Shown: positions 25,206-33,492, numbered from the stretch's first letter. The stretch is DNA of 64,000 bases from Candidatus Bathyarchaeota archaeon (GCA_005888735.1 VBBN01000036.1:1-64000); one strand, 5' to 3'. The notes: generated by a model from the sequence alone, not told the origin. Made by a program: numbers and translations.

Positions 25206-27035
25206 GTGTGTGGAATATTCGGGTGCATCTTGCATGAAGGCCGGCCAGCTGCCCCCTTGATTCACCAGGCTCTGAAGAGGCTGGAGTATAGGGGGTACGA
25301 CTCCGTTGGAGAGGTGACTGTAGAGGGGTCCCGGTTGTTTGTCAAGAAAGACAGTGGACGGCTGGAAGAAGTTCATCAGAAGTACAACCTCGATGACCTG
25401 CCAGGATCTACAGGGGTCGGCCATACCAGATGGGCGACTCACGGACGGCCGGTGCAGGAGAACGCGCACCCGCAGGTCGACTGTCATTCCAGGATCGCAG
25501 TGGTTCACAATGGCATTATAGAGAACTATGTTGATTTCAAGCGAGACCTTGAGGCAAAGGGACACAAGTTCTTCTCAAGAACCGACACGGAAATTGTCCC
25601 ACACCAGGTTGAGGAATATGTCAAACAGGGAATGAGTCTCGAAGAGGCTTTCCGTAAGACTTTGAGTCAACTCGAGGGAGCTTACTCTCTCGTTCTTCTG
25701 AGTTCCTTGGTCCCGAGGACGATTATCTGCGCACGCCAGGAAAGCCCTCTTGTTTTGGGTATTGGCCAGGGCGAGTCTTATTGCGCATCCGACATCTCGG
25801 CCTTTCTTCCGCTCACAAAACGAGCCGTTGTGTTGGAAGAGGGCGAGATGGCGATACTGAACCCTAGCGGAATCAAGATTCTCAAGACTAGGGATGCCGA
25901 ACCCGTCAATCGAGACCCCATCTCGATAACTTGGAGCGTAGAGTCGGCAACCAAGGAGGGCTTCCGCCATTTCATGCTGAAAGAAGTCCACGAGCAGGTT
26001 CAGACGATAAAGGACGCGATGAGAACCCATCAGATCTACTATGACCTAATGGCTGGCAAGCTTGCTGAGGCCAAGAGGATCTTCGTGGCAGCATGTGGAA
26101 CATCATACCACGCAGGCCTAGTCGGAAGTTTCGCCTTGAGCAGACTCGCTGGTCTCGATGCTAGAGTAGTGATTGCCTCTGAACTGTCGGAAGAAGTGTT
26201 GGACTTGGTCGACAAGAACACAGCAATTCTCGCTGTAAGCCAGTCGGGAGAAACTATGGACACTCTAAACGCTGTGAGGGATTCAAAGGCCAAGGGGGCT
26301 TCTATTCTCAGCATCACAAACGTCATGGGCTCGACCCTGATGCGGCTCTCGGATGTCTACATTGGGCAAAACTGTGGGCCGGAGATTGGCGTGGCGGGAA
26401 CTAAGACCTTCACCTCGCAAGTTGCCGTGCTGTTGAGGTTAGCTGCTGCTTTGGCGAAGAACAAGGGGAGGGAAAAGGAGCAGCGGGCGAGAGAAGTTGT
26501 GGACGCACTATACCGGACTCCCGAAATAATTCAGGACATTCTGCACACCAAGGAGGAGGTCGTACGCAGAATTGCTCTCAGCATCATAGGTGCTCCAAGC
26601 ATATGCTTTCTGGGTCGAGGAGTAAGTGTGGCAACTGCCCTAGAGGGAAGGCTGAAGCTGCTTGAGCTCAGCTATGTCCCAGCAATCGCTTACCCTGCTG
26701 GCGAGAGTAAGCACGGCTTCATCTCGGTCATCGAGGAAGGCTTTCCCGTTGTCTTCGTCGCTCCCAAAGACGAGACCCACAAGAAGGTCATCGGGAACAT
26801 AATGGAAATGAAGGCGAGAGGGGCTCGCATCATTTCCCTGATCCAGGAAGGAGATGACGAAGTTCGCAGCCTGTCAGACGACGTGGTAGAGATTCCGGGA
26901 GGAAAGCTACCCTCACTGGTCTCACCTATCGCCTACACTGTCCCACTGCAACTTCTCGCATACTACCTGTCCGTTGGAAAGGGGCATGACCCTGACTACC
27001 CCCGCAACCTAGCCAAGAGCGTTACCGTAGAGTAA
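25206..27035 (+). CDS. glmS: Glutamine-fructose-6-phosphate aminotransferase (isomerizing)
   Basis: A 609-residue protein starting at GTG. After the initiator comes CGIFGC with the catalytic Cys2 of class II glutaminases, then GHTRWATHG and HNGIIENY of the glutaminase domain, and two SIS domains (ACGTSYHAG, AVSQSGETMDTL, and GAPSICFLGRG) with the C-terminal LAKSVTVE. Makes glucosamine-6-phosphate for surface sugars. Full length and intact. A small gene follows at once. Confidence 0.96.
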   Translation: MCGIFGCILHEGRPAAPLIHQALKRLEYRGYDSVGEVTVEGSRLFVKKDSGRLEEVHQKYNLDDLPGSTGVGHTRWATHGRPVQENAHPQVDCHSRIAVVHNGIIENYVDFKRDLEAKGHKFFSRTDTEIVPHQVEEYVKQGMSLEEAFRKTLSQLEGAYSLVLLSSLVPRTIICARQESPLVLGIGQGESYCASDISAFLPLTKRAVVLEEGEMAILNPSGIKILKTRDAEPVNRDPISITWSVESATKEGFRHFMLKEVHEQVQTIKDAMRTHQIYYDLMAGKLAEAKRIFVAACGTSYHAGLVGSFALSRLAGLDARVVIASELSEEVLDLVDKNTAILAVSQSGETMDTLNAVRDSKAKGASILSITNVMGSTLMRLSDVYIGQNCGPEIGVAGTKTFTSQVAVLLRLAAALAKNKGREKEQRAREVVDALYRTPEIIQDILHTKEEVVRRIALSIIGAPSICFLGRGVSVATALEGRLKLLELSYVPAIAYPAGESKHGFISVIEEGFPVVFVAPKDETHKKVIGNIMEMKARGARIISLIQEGDDEVRSLSDDVVEIPGGKLPSLVSPIAYTVPLQLLAYYLSVGKGHDPDYPRNLAKSVTVE

Positions 27036-27435
27036 GGGAGAAGCATCGCAGAATCCAGCATCTGAACAGCGATTACTGGAAGAAAAACTCGCGAGCGTCC
27101 TCAGCGAGGCAAGGACAAAAACAGAGGCGGCACTCTTCGAGACCATCACCCAGATTCAGGGTTTCGAGAAGAAGGTCTGGTTTGCCGCTGAAGCGGCTGA
27201 ATTCTCCAGCCTCATATTCTCACTCACCTATCAGTTGGAGGACTTTGACCCTCCGGCCCCCGTGGTGAAAGGGAAGACGACTATTGAATTGTTGAGAGAA
27301 TCCTCCGTCACTCTTCGAGAGATTGTGGAGGGCTATGCAAGCGACCCGAAGAGCTCTTACGTGAAGCTCAGAACGGTCGTCCACTATTTGTGGAGGGCTC
27401 ATCATAACGTGCGGAAGACCAAACTATCAAGGTAG
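27034..27435 (+). CDS. Conserved hypothetical helical protein after glmS, start uncertain
   Basis: The frame is continuous from the glmS stop to TAG at 27435. It encodes NPASEQRLLEEKLASVL, ARTKTEAALFETITQIQ, KKVWFAAEAAEFSSLIF, LEDFDPPAPV and TTIELLRESSVTLREIV, ending in HYLWRAHHNVRKTK. It is alpha-helical and acidic, with no known motif. The first ATG, GTG or TTG in frame is at 27235, which would throw away half of a protein that looks coding throughout. A GGGAG ribosome-binding-like stretch lies at 27036-27040. An AAG at 27034 overlapping the glmS TAA is the nearest near-cognate codon; I use it as provisional limit. Confidence 0.55.
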   Translation, partial: KGEASQNPASEQRLLEEKLASVLSEARTKTEAALFETITQIQGFEKKVWFAAEAAEFSSLIFSLTYQLEDFDPPAPVVKGKTTIELLRESSVTLREIVEGYASDPKSSYVKLRTVVHYLWRAHHNVRKTKLSR

Positions 27436-27456
27436 GATTTAACTAGGCCTAGAAAG

Positions 27457-27474
27457 CCGGGCGAACCCGCCCGG
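27457..27474. promoter_or_regulatory. GC-rich inverted repeat before cofD
   Basis: CCGGGCG and CGCCCGG pair in a 7-bp stem around AACC, 11 bases before the cofD GTG and just after a TATA-like GATTTAACTA (27437-27446). It sits about where transcription would begin, so it could be an operator or a 5'-end hairpin. Confidence 0.45.
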
Positions 27475-27484
27475 GCGTCTCTAG

Positions 27485-28429
27485 GTGGTTAGCTCAGTCG
27501 TCTGTCTGGCAGGCGGCGTAGGCGCTGCCAAGTTTCTTGACGGACTCGCCCACTACCACCCTCCCGAAAGAATTACTGTCGTCGTGAACACTGGAGACGA
27601 CCTCGAATACTTAGGCTCTCATATCAGCCCCGACATAGACATCGTTACCTACACTCTGGCAGGCGTAGTGGATCCAGATAGGGGGTGGGGGTTCAAAAGT
27701 GACACATATCATTGCATGGAACAACTGGAGCGTTACGGGGCGGAGACCTGGTTCCGAATTGGTGATGCGGATTTCGCAACGCACCTTCTCCGAAGCGCCT
27801 ATCTCCAGCAAGGATTCACCCTATCGGAAGTGACCGAAAGGATCCGAAACGCGCTCGAGGTCAAGGTGCGTATTCTTCCGATGTCAGACGATAGGGTTGC
27901 CACGAAAATCAAGACCCCTGAGGGCCTCTTGGATTTTCAGGAGTACTTCGTAAAGAGAAAATTTTCGGACCGAGTTGAAGACGTAACTTACGAGGGGGCT
28001 GACCACGCGACTCCAGCTGACGGAGTGCTTGATGCAGTGAAGAAGAGCGATGTGATCATCCTATGCCCCAGCAACCCAATTCTGAGCATTGGGCCAATCC
28101 TTGCTATTCCTGGCATTCGAGAAGGCCTGGCGAAAGCCAGGGGAAGAATCGTGGGGGTGACCCCGATAATCGCTGGAAAATCATTGAAGGGTCCTTTGGA
28201 CAGGATTATGCAGAACCTCGGACTGGATGTCTCATCTTACGGTGTGGCCCAGCTCTACAAAGGGGTCCTGGATGGGTTCGTGATTGACGAGGCTGACAAA
28301 GCCCTCACCTCGAAGATTGCCGCACTGGGCATTCATGTTAGACAGACGAATACGTTAATGGACTCGCCCGAGGCCAGGGTACGTCTGGCACGGGAAACAG
28401 TTTCCCTCGCCGAAGGCATAAGAAAATGA
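27485..28429 (+). CDS. cofD: 2-phospho-L-lactate transferase (coenzyme F420 synthesis)
   Basis: A 314-residue protein from GTG. N-terminal CLAGGVGAAKFLDGLA is the CofD signature, followed by VVNTGDDLEYLGSHISPDIDIVTYTLAG split over the nucleotide site, and CPSNPILSIGPILAIPG, the GPP-binding loop. It joins the activated lactyl (or phosphoenolpyruvyl) phosphate to the deazaflavin Fo. The stop overlaps cofC (ATGA), giving a two-gene F420 unit; cofE, cofG and cofH are not in this window. Confidence 0.95.
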   Translation: MVSSVVCLAGGVGAAKFLDGLAHYHPPERITVVVNTGDDLEYLGSHISPDIDIVTYTLAGVVDPDRGWGFKSDTYHCMEQLERYGAETWFRIGDADFATHLLRSAYLQQGFTLSEVTERIRNALEVKVRILPMSDDRVATKIKTPEGLLDFQEYFVKRKFSDRVEDVTYEGADHATPADGVLDAVKKSDVIILCPSNPILSIGPILAIPGIREGLAKARGRIVGVTPIIAGKSLKGPLDRIMQNLGLDVSSYGVAQLYKGVLDGFVIDEADKALTSKIAALGIHVRQTNTLMDSPEARVRLARETVSLAEGIRK

Positions 28430-29088
28430 GAGAGGTGGCCGTCGTCCCTGTCAAGAGCCTGACGGAGGCGAAAAAAAGGCTTGCCGGAGCCTTGTCATCG
28501 GAAGACAGGCAAAGTATTGTCATTGCCATGCTCAACGATGTTCTGCATTCTCTAAACCGGGCGAACCTGTTTGGTCAAGTAATCGTCGTGTCCCCCGACA
28601 ACACTCTCGAATACGAGGCTGAAAAGAACCATTCGCGATTCGTTCGACAAGTAGGGGACGGGCTCAACGCGGCGGTCCGCCAAGTTACGAAGATGGTCGT
28701 CGAGGAAGGAGCTTCGGCACTATCATGCGTGTTGGGCGACATTCCGCTGGTGGAACCTGGTGACTTCGAAGAACTGCACCGGATTAGCCGCTGGAAGCCT
28801 AGAGTCGTCCTCTCACCATCGCTGAAAGGAGGAACAAATGTCTTGATGCGAAGCCCCCCCGAAGCCATACCAATCGCATATGGGAGATGGAGCTACGCGA
28901 AACACCTTAGGGCGGCACAGGAGGGAAGAGTCCCACTCTACTCGGTCTCAAACGAACGTCTATCCCTTGACATTGACACCGTAGACGATCTCAGAATTCT
29001 GCGTCAGCGAGACTCGATGGGCCGAACTAACGCGGGGCGTCTGGTAAAGCAGCTTTCTCGACTCTCTCCGCTTCCAAGAAGCAGCTGA
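28426..29088 (+). CDS. cofC: 2-phospho-L-lactate guanylyltransferase (coenzyme F420 synthesis)
   Basis: A 220-residue nucleotidyltransferase. VVPVKSLTEAKKRLAGALS at the start is the nucleotide-binding loop of the family, CVLGDIPLVEPGD holds the metal-binding Asp, and SLDIDTVDDLRIL is the conserved end motif. It forms the guanylylated phospho-lactate or enolpyruvate used by CofD. Full-length and translationally coupled to cofD. Confidence 0.94.
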   Translation: MREVAVVPVKSLTEAKKRLAGALSSEDRQSIVIAMLNDVLHSLNRANLFGQVIVVSPDNTLEYEAEKNHSRFVRQVGDGLNAAVRQVTKMVVEEGASALSCVLGDIPLVEPGDFEELHRISRWKPRVVLSPSLKGGTNVLMRSPPEAIPIAYGRWSYAKHLRAAQEGRVPLYSVSNERLSLDIDTVDDLRILRQRDSMGRTNAGRLVKQLSRLSPLPRSS

Positions 29089-29095
29089 AGTGTCT

Positions 29096-29123
29096 GGGTA
29101 GCAATCTACCCGAATACGGGTAG
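29096..29123. promoter_or_regulatory. Triple half-site inverted repeat before the ECF S-component gene
   Basis: Three alternating copies of one hexamer are present: GGGTAG (29096-29101), CTACCC (29106-29111) and GGGTAG (29118-29123), spaced by 4 and 6 bases. The second and third extend to an 8-bp palindrome arm (TCTACCCG and CGGGTAGA). They sit directly upstream of a TATA-like CTTTTATG (29127-29134), the classic place for an operator or activator site. Confidence 0.6.
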
Positions 29124-29163
29124 AAACTCTTTTATGAGTAGGTCGTCTGCCGGGCGCGCGACC

Positions 29164-29841
29164 ATGACTGATCGTGAACCCTTCAAGTCCAAGACCGTCT
29201 TGGCAGCGGGGGCAGCGGTCTTCGGTGCGCTGGCCGCAGCTACAACATGGCTGGTCCAGGTGCCTTATCCTGTCCCAGGGTTCGAGTTTCTCCGCTTTGA
29301 TGCTGCGGAAGTTATCGACGCGACTGCATTCCTCATCTTCGGTCCGGAGGTTGGCTTCCTAGCAGCATTGGTTCACTGGCTGACTTTGAACTTTCTACCG
29401 ACCGCTCTCCCAGTTTATGGACCTCTTCTGAAGTTTCTCGCAGTCACCACTATGCTTCTTGGCATGTTGGTTGGATACTGGGCGTTCACTCATTTGCTCA
29501 CGGGAAGGACGGGGATGAATGTGGGGTTCACGTTAATGGGGGTTTTTGGCCTGACTAGCAGAGTGCTTATCTTGACTCCCGTGAACTACTTGGTATTGGT
29601 TTACGTTTTCAACGCGCCCAACACAGCAGCTGTAGTCAACCCCTACCTTATCGGAATCGGGATTTTCAACGCAATTCACGCTGTTATCTCAATGGTGGTT
29701 CCTTTCATCGTGACAGGTGCCTTGTTCCGTGCTTCACCGGAGCTGAAGGCCAAGGCATGGATAACAGGGCCTTTGAGGCTGCGTTCGGCCATGCGTTCAA
29801 GCATTGCTCGGCGAAACGGGAACAAGTCATTGCCGCAATGA
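29164..29841 (+). CDS. ECF-transporter S-component-like membrane protein
   Basis: The frame is open from ATG at 29134, but a TATA-like element at 29127-29134 favours the ATG at 29164 (MTDREPFKSK, 225 residues). Five or six hydrophobic segments are seen, starting with TVLAAGAAVFGALAAATTWL, then PGFEFLRFDAAEVIDATAFLIFGP, similar in pattern to vitamin-binding S components such as RibU (conserved 'loop then Phe-Asp' before helix 2), with ILTPVNYLVL later. It would bind a vitamin or metal and needs the EcfA-EcfT module, which is not in the window. Its end overlaps convergent purA by 15 bases. Confidence 0.7.
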   Translation: MTDREPFKSKTVLAAGAAVFGALAAATTWLVQVPYPVPGFEFLRFDAAEVIDATAFLIFGPEVGFLAALVHWLTLNFLPTALPVYGPLLKFLAVTTMLLGMLVGYWAFTHLLTGRTGMNVGFTLMGVFGLTSRVLILTPVNYLVLVYVFNAPNTAAVVNPYLIGIGIFNAIHAVISMVVPFIVTGALFRASPELKAKAWITGPLRLRSAMRSSIARRNGNKSLPQ

Positions 29842-30914
29842 CTTCCTAACTGACAACGGCGCCTCCTTCTTTGGGGGCAAAGGTTTGCCAGTCCTTCTGT
29901 CGATCATGTCCTCGCAGGAGGGCCCCGTCCCAACGAGTGTGACGGGTACACCGGTTTCCTTCTCAATCATGGCGATGAAGTCACTTGAGTCCTTTCGGAG
30001 CTGCTTAATGTCTGAGACCCCCTTGCTCTCGGGGAAAAGCACGTCGAGTTTTGTTAGTGCTATCTGAGTAGCCCCGTTGAGCTGCACGGCCCTCATTGCA
30101 AGGTGAAAGTCGAATGGTGCGGCTCTGCGTTCGCGACCAGTGACTGTTCCGTGTTCCATCCAACCTCGTCGCACGACTTCTTCCCGGTTGAGTTGTCCTT
30201 CCAATGGTCCTTCCCCTACGCGTGTCACGTACGCTTTGAAAATGACGATTACATCATTCACTTGTGTGGGTCCTACTCCGACGTCCGCACAGGCCTGTGA
30301 GGCTGTCACATCCTTAGATGTGACGTACGGATAGGTTCCATGGTAAAGACTGAGGTACGTGCCCTGCGTTCCCTCGATCATAACATTCTTGCCCTGTGAG
30401 AGAGCATTCTGAACCTCTGCAACGGAGTCAACGGTGTAGGGCTGAAGTTTTCCGATTTGACGCGCGAGCTTTACCATTCTCAAGGCTCTTTCTGCGTTGC
30501 ATGCTCCTACACCACTTTTTGTCGAGCCTATTTTTTGCGAGAGGTGCTCTGACCTGTGCTCTTGGTCCTTGTGGCGCTCTTCTATTATCGCGCACTGGTT
30601 GTCGATTCCGATTCGTCCCTCCGACTCTGTCTGTCGAATCTCTTCGAGTAAGACGGGAACGTCGATAAGCACTCCCGGTCCGATTAGGAGGCGTGTTTGT
30701 CTGTTAACGAAGCCACTGGGGATAAGGCGTAGCGAGTATTGTTTTCCGTCGTGTAGTACGGTGTGGCCTGCGTTCGGGCCGTTTCCTCCTCTGACGCAAA
30801 TGTCGGGTTTGTCCTTCAGGGCCAGGTAGGCTGCTATCTTGCCTCTAGGGGACGATTCTCGTCGTCTTTCCCTTCGTCCCCGAAGAATCCCCCGACGATT
30901 ACGGTGCAGGGCAT
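29827..30914 (-). CDS. purA: Adenylosuccinate synthetase, reading frame broken by a 23-nt insertion
   Basis: PurA makes adenylosuccinate from IMP, Asp and GTP. Translation from ATG at 30914 gives MPCTVIVGGFFGDEGK, then the frame is lost at 30843-30865 and resumes as GKIAAYLALKDKPDI, then GGNGPNAGHTVLHDG, RLLIGPGVLIDVPV and on to the end. Removing exactly 23 bases restores the archaeal PurA of about 354 residues, including the P-loop GDEGKGK that the insertion splits. All other motifs (GTQGTYLSLYHGTYPYVTS is the long one, VVRRGWMEHGTVTGRERR) are intact. Unless the insertion is removed from the RNA, bypassed, or is an error, the gene is inactive. The purely in-frame part runs from 29827 to 30672. 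Confidence 0.9.
30843..30865 (-). other. 23-nt insertion inside the purA P-loop codons
   Basis: The boundary is ambiguous by two bases because AG is shared at both ends. The inserted piece contains TCGTCCCC, the exact complement of GGGGACGA in the upstream purA codons, so the two form an 8-bp hairpin across the junction. It also contains ACGA and TCGT as a shorter internal hairpin. The fold-back relation suggests templated insertion or an RNA structure. Confidence 0.7.
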
Positions 30915-31135
30915 TTAGTATCCAAGCCCTGATTTACCATGATTGGATAAGACTTTGGAATAGTTGGTTCGGGCAGGCGTTAGACTATGTATCAGCCCGC
31001 CCGATGTCGTTCGTCACAGCGTTGGCTGAGAACGCTCAGAGCAGCTTTCTAGCGGAAACTCATCATATAGCCTAGAGCTCGAAACGCTTCGTTAATAATC
31101 CGATGGTAGGGTCCGCATCGCAGCCGGGTTGCGCG

Positions 31136-32026
31136 CTACAGTCGAGACTTGCCGCATAGTCCACAAAAGACTCCTTCCGGGTCAATAACGCCATTACAAA
31201 ACCGGCACTTTAGGGCTTCATGCTCACGTTTCTTCTCCGGAAGGGGATGTCGCTTCTCATACCTTCTGGCGACAAGGAGGGAACCCTCCAGCAGGATAAT
31301 TATCGGAATGAACAGCGCCACATCGGCAATTGGGCCTCCATCGGGGGTAATGACCGCGGTTAGAATGTACGTGCCCACCCACACCCATACTCGCCTCTTT
31401 GTTATTCCAGAAGTCCCAATGATCTGGAACTTGACTAGGAGCACAACAAAAACAGGTAGGGTGAAAGCGAAGCCTGTGGTAAGAAGTGTGAAGAAAACTA
31501 GAGTGTAAAAGTCCTCGATGTTGACGAAAGGCGCCGCGCCTACCACGGGTAGGAAGATTAGGGTACCTATGACGATGAACGGGAGCAGGATCAAGAAACC
31601 GAAGAGAACTCCTGCAACGAAGAGGAGCGAGAAGGCCGCTGTGAATGGGTAAACGGATTGTCTCTCAGACGGCTTGAGGGCTGGGTCTACAAACCTGTAG
31701 ACCTTGAAAGCCAGTAGGGGAAGGCTGACGGCGAAGCCTAGGACCACGGAGGCGATGACGTAGAGTTCTATCGGCGCAGTGAAGCTGCCCGCGATGAGTT
31801 GAACGTTGGACGGGAGAAGTCTGTTCTTGAGTGTCAAGAGGATGACTGATACTAGTGGGTTGTAAAACGCGAGTGGATCCTTGAGGAAGGAGAGGTCGGC
31901 GGGGATGACCATGAACGCCATGCTTGCCAGGATGAAAGTGTAGACCCATGTTCGGAGAAGGTTCGCGAGTTCGATTACATGTTCCCATAGTGGGAGAACT
32001 TTCGCGTCTCCCCGGTCATCGGGCAA
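31136..32026 (-). CDS. tatC: Twin-arginine translocase TatC with a C-terminal zinc ribbon
   Basis: A 296-residue protein. Six membrane helices follow the TatC plan: a cytoplasmic N-terminus with PLWEHVIELANLLRTWVYTF, conserved Pro and Glu loops, and the middle LPFIVIGTLIFLPVVG. The core spans residues about 10-255. The last 40 residues carry CRFCNGVIDPEGVFCGLCGK, two CxxC pairs typical of a zinc ribbon, absent from ordinary TatC. The protein receives folded Tat substrates and assembles with TatA. It is the last gene of a tatA-tatA-tatC operon. Confidence 0.88.
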   Translation of the reverse strand: MPDDRGDAKVLPLWEHVIELANLLRTWVYTFILASMAFMVIPADLSFLKDPLAFYNPLVSVILLTLKNRLLPSNVQLIAGSFTAPIELYVIASVVLGFAVSLPLLAFKVYRFVDPALKPSERQSVYPFTAAFSLLFVAGVLFGFLILLPFIVIGTLIFLPVVGAAPFVNIEDFYTLVFFTLLTTGFAFTLPVFVVLLVKFQIIGTSGITKRRVWVWVGTYILTAVITPDGGPIADVALFIPIIILLEGSLLVARRYEKRHPLPEKKREHEALKCRFCNGVIDPEGVFCGLCGKSRL

Positions 32027-32035
32027 GGGAAGGCA

Positions 32036-32305
32036 CTAGTTGCGGCGGCTAGCCCTTGCTAGTATTTCTTCTCTTATCTGAGATGAACTCTTTCCTTCAG
32101 TGGCTATGCCGAGTCGTTCTGCCGTTTCGCTGAGGAGATCTGGAGCTTTTTTCGTCCTTTCGGAACCCCTCTCTCCCTTCTTGAATTCGGCAGCCACCTG
32201 GCCGATAGATTTGGCCATGTCTGTGATGGCTCTGGGCCTGAGAAGGAAGAATAAGAAAACAATTAGCGCCCCCACAATGATCCATTCTGTCCCTGCGAGG
32301 GCCAA
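32036..32305 (-). CDS. tatA: TatA/TatB-type Tat translocase subunit (second copy)
   Basis: An 89-residue protein. A hydrophobic N-terminal helix (TEWIIVGALIVFLFFLL) is followed by a short hinge with RPRAITDMAKSIGQVAAEFKK, the amphipathic helix of TatA. The C-terminal 35 residues (SETAERLGIATEGKSSSQI and so on) match those of the neighbouring copy. It is 10 bases upstream of tatC and lacks the usual FGP hinge (here FLLRP). Confidence 0.82.
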   Translation of the reverse strand: MALAGTEWIIVGALIVFLFFLLRPRAITDMAKSIGQVAAEFKKGERGSERTKKAPDLLSETAERLGIATEGKSSSQIREEILARASRRN

Positions 32306-32319
32306 TTGTTTTCGCCGAC

Positions 32320-32610
32320 CTACTTTGACTGAGCAGCTTTGACTATTTCGTCGGAAATTTCCCGACGGGTCTTCCCTTCGGTCGCGATGCCGAGTTTGCG
32401 CGCGGTGTCAATCAAGGGGTCAGATGAACCATTCTCGATTCGAGGCGTAGAATCGATGCCCGCTGAGGAAAGTCCCTTCGCGGCTTCGTCGAATTCCTTT
32501 CTTGCCCTGCCTAAAGAACGGGCAACCTCGGGAATCTTGTTGGGGCCCCAGATGAATATGGCCAGGACTATCACTCCGATGATTACCCACTCATAGCCGG
32601 TTATCGCCAT
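32320..32610 (-). CDS. tatA: TatA-type Tat translocase subunit (first copy)
   Basis: A 96-residue protein with the classical TatA form: helix YEWVIIGVIVLAIFIW, hinge GPNKIPEVARSLGRARKEFDEAA with the Gly-Pro turn. The C-terminus has DTARKLGIATEGKTRREISDEIV, which resembles the end of the next copy. TatA forms the pore-like assembly. First gene of the tat operon. Confidence 0.87.
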   Translation of the reverse strand: MAITGYEWVIIGVIVLAIFIWGPNKIPEVARSLGRARKEFDEAAKGLSSAGIDSTPRIENGSSDPLIDTARKLGIATEGKTRREISDEIVKAAQSK

Positions 32611-32688
32611 CCGTCTCGCCTAAGAATAGGGATTTCCAATCCGACCTTTAACTTTTTACCCCATTCCGTTCCACATGGGTGGGATTGC

Positions 32689-33492
32689 GTGCCGAAACGG
32701 TTATTCCCCAGCCTGGAGTCCGCCCCGCTAGGTCGCTTACAACTGAAGATCGTCGTCTGCGTTCGCCGAGTCCCGGACACGGCGTCAAGGGTCAAGATTG
32801 CCTCGAATGGAAGGTCTGTTGATGCGACTGATTTCGAGTATGTGATCAACCCCTACGAGGAATACGCCCTTGAGGCAGGCGTCCAGCTCAAGGAGAAACA
32901 TGGTGGAGAAGTAACTGTTCTCACACTCGGCCCCGAGAAATCGACCCAGACTATCACAAAGGCACTCGCTTTGGGAGCGGACAAGGCGGTTCATCTTAGA
33001 AGCGAAAGCTTTCCTGACGACCCGAGTTGCAGCGCACGCGCTCTAGCTGAAGAGCTGAAATCGACAGAGTTCGACATTCTTCTTTTCGGCAAGAAAGGAG
33101 TTGACGATGATAACCAGCAGGTCGGACAGATGGTAGCAGAACTTCTCGGCGTGCCGTGTGTCACTCAAATCCTCGGTCTCGAGGTCGCAGACGGAAAGGC
33201 CATTGCCCGAAGGGAAGTTGAAGGCGGTTCCTTGATTGTCGAAACAGCTCTCCCGGCCGCCTTCACGGCCGAAAAGGATCTAGCGGCTCCCCGCTATGCT
33301 TCGCTGAGGGAACTTGTCGCTGCCCGGAAGAAACCCGTCACAGTCAAGGAACCAAGATCGCAACCTTCAACCCTCGAGACGATCGCCGTTCAGTACCCTC
33401 CCCCGAGGCCTCCTGGAAAAGTTGTCGGCAAAGGAGTAGAAGCTGTCCCAAAACTCATCCAATTGTTACACGAAGAGGCCAAGGTGATCTAA
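32689..33492 (+). CDS. etfB: Electron transfer flavoprotein beta subunit (FixA-type)
   Basis: A 267-residue frame from GTG. The family sequence begins only at KIVVCVRRVPDTASRV (residue 20 on), so about 19 residues precede it. A CTG at 32743 sits exactly where the usual Met would stand; two TATA-like elements (near 32645 and 32695) leave both starts possible. Later motifs are INPYEEYALEAGVQL, LALGADKAVHL and LLFGKKGVDDDNQQVGQMVAELLG, which bind AMP or FAD. Pairs with EtfA, sharing electrons between acyl-CoA dehydrogenases and FixCX. Coupled to etfA. Confidence 0.93.
   Translation: MPKRLFPSLESAPLGRLQLKIVVCVRRVPDTASRVKIASNGRSVDATDFEYVINPYEEYALEAGVQLKEKHGGEVTVLTLGPEKSTQTITKALALGADKAVHLRSESFPDDPSCSARALAEELKSTEFDILLFGKKGVDDDNQQVGQMVAELLGVPCVTQILGLEVADGKAIARREVEGGSLIVETALPAAFTAEKDLAAPRYASLRELVAARKKPVTVKEPRSQPSTLETIAVQYPPPRPPGKVVGKGVEAVPKLIQLLHEEAKVI

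Noticed and set aside
30843-30865. Canonical archaeal BHB intron in purA
   Set aside because: I looked for a 4-bp central helix pairing the insert's first bases with the 3' exon between two 3-base bulges and found none; the visible stem pairs the 5' exon with the insert instead. Splicing remains possible but is not supported by a standard motif.
30839-31075. 78-codon plus frame upstream of purA
   Set aside because: It lies antisense to the purA N-terminus and its sequence is Arg/Ser-rich shadow coding.
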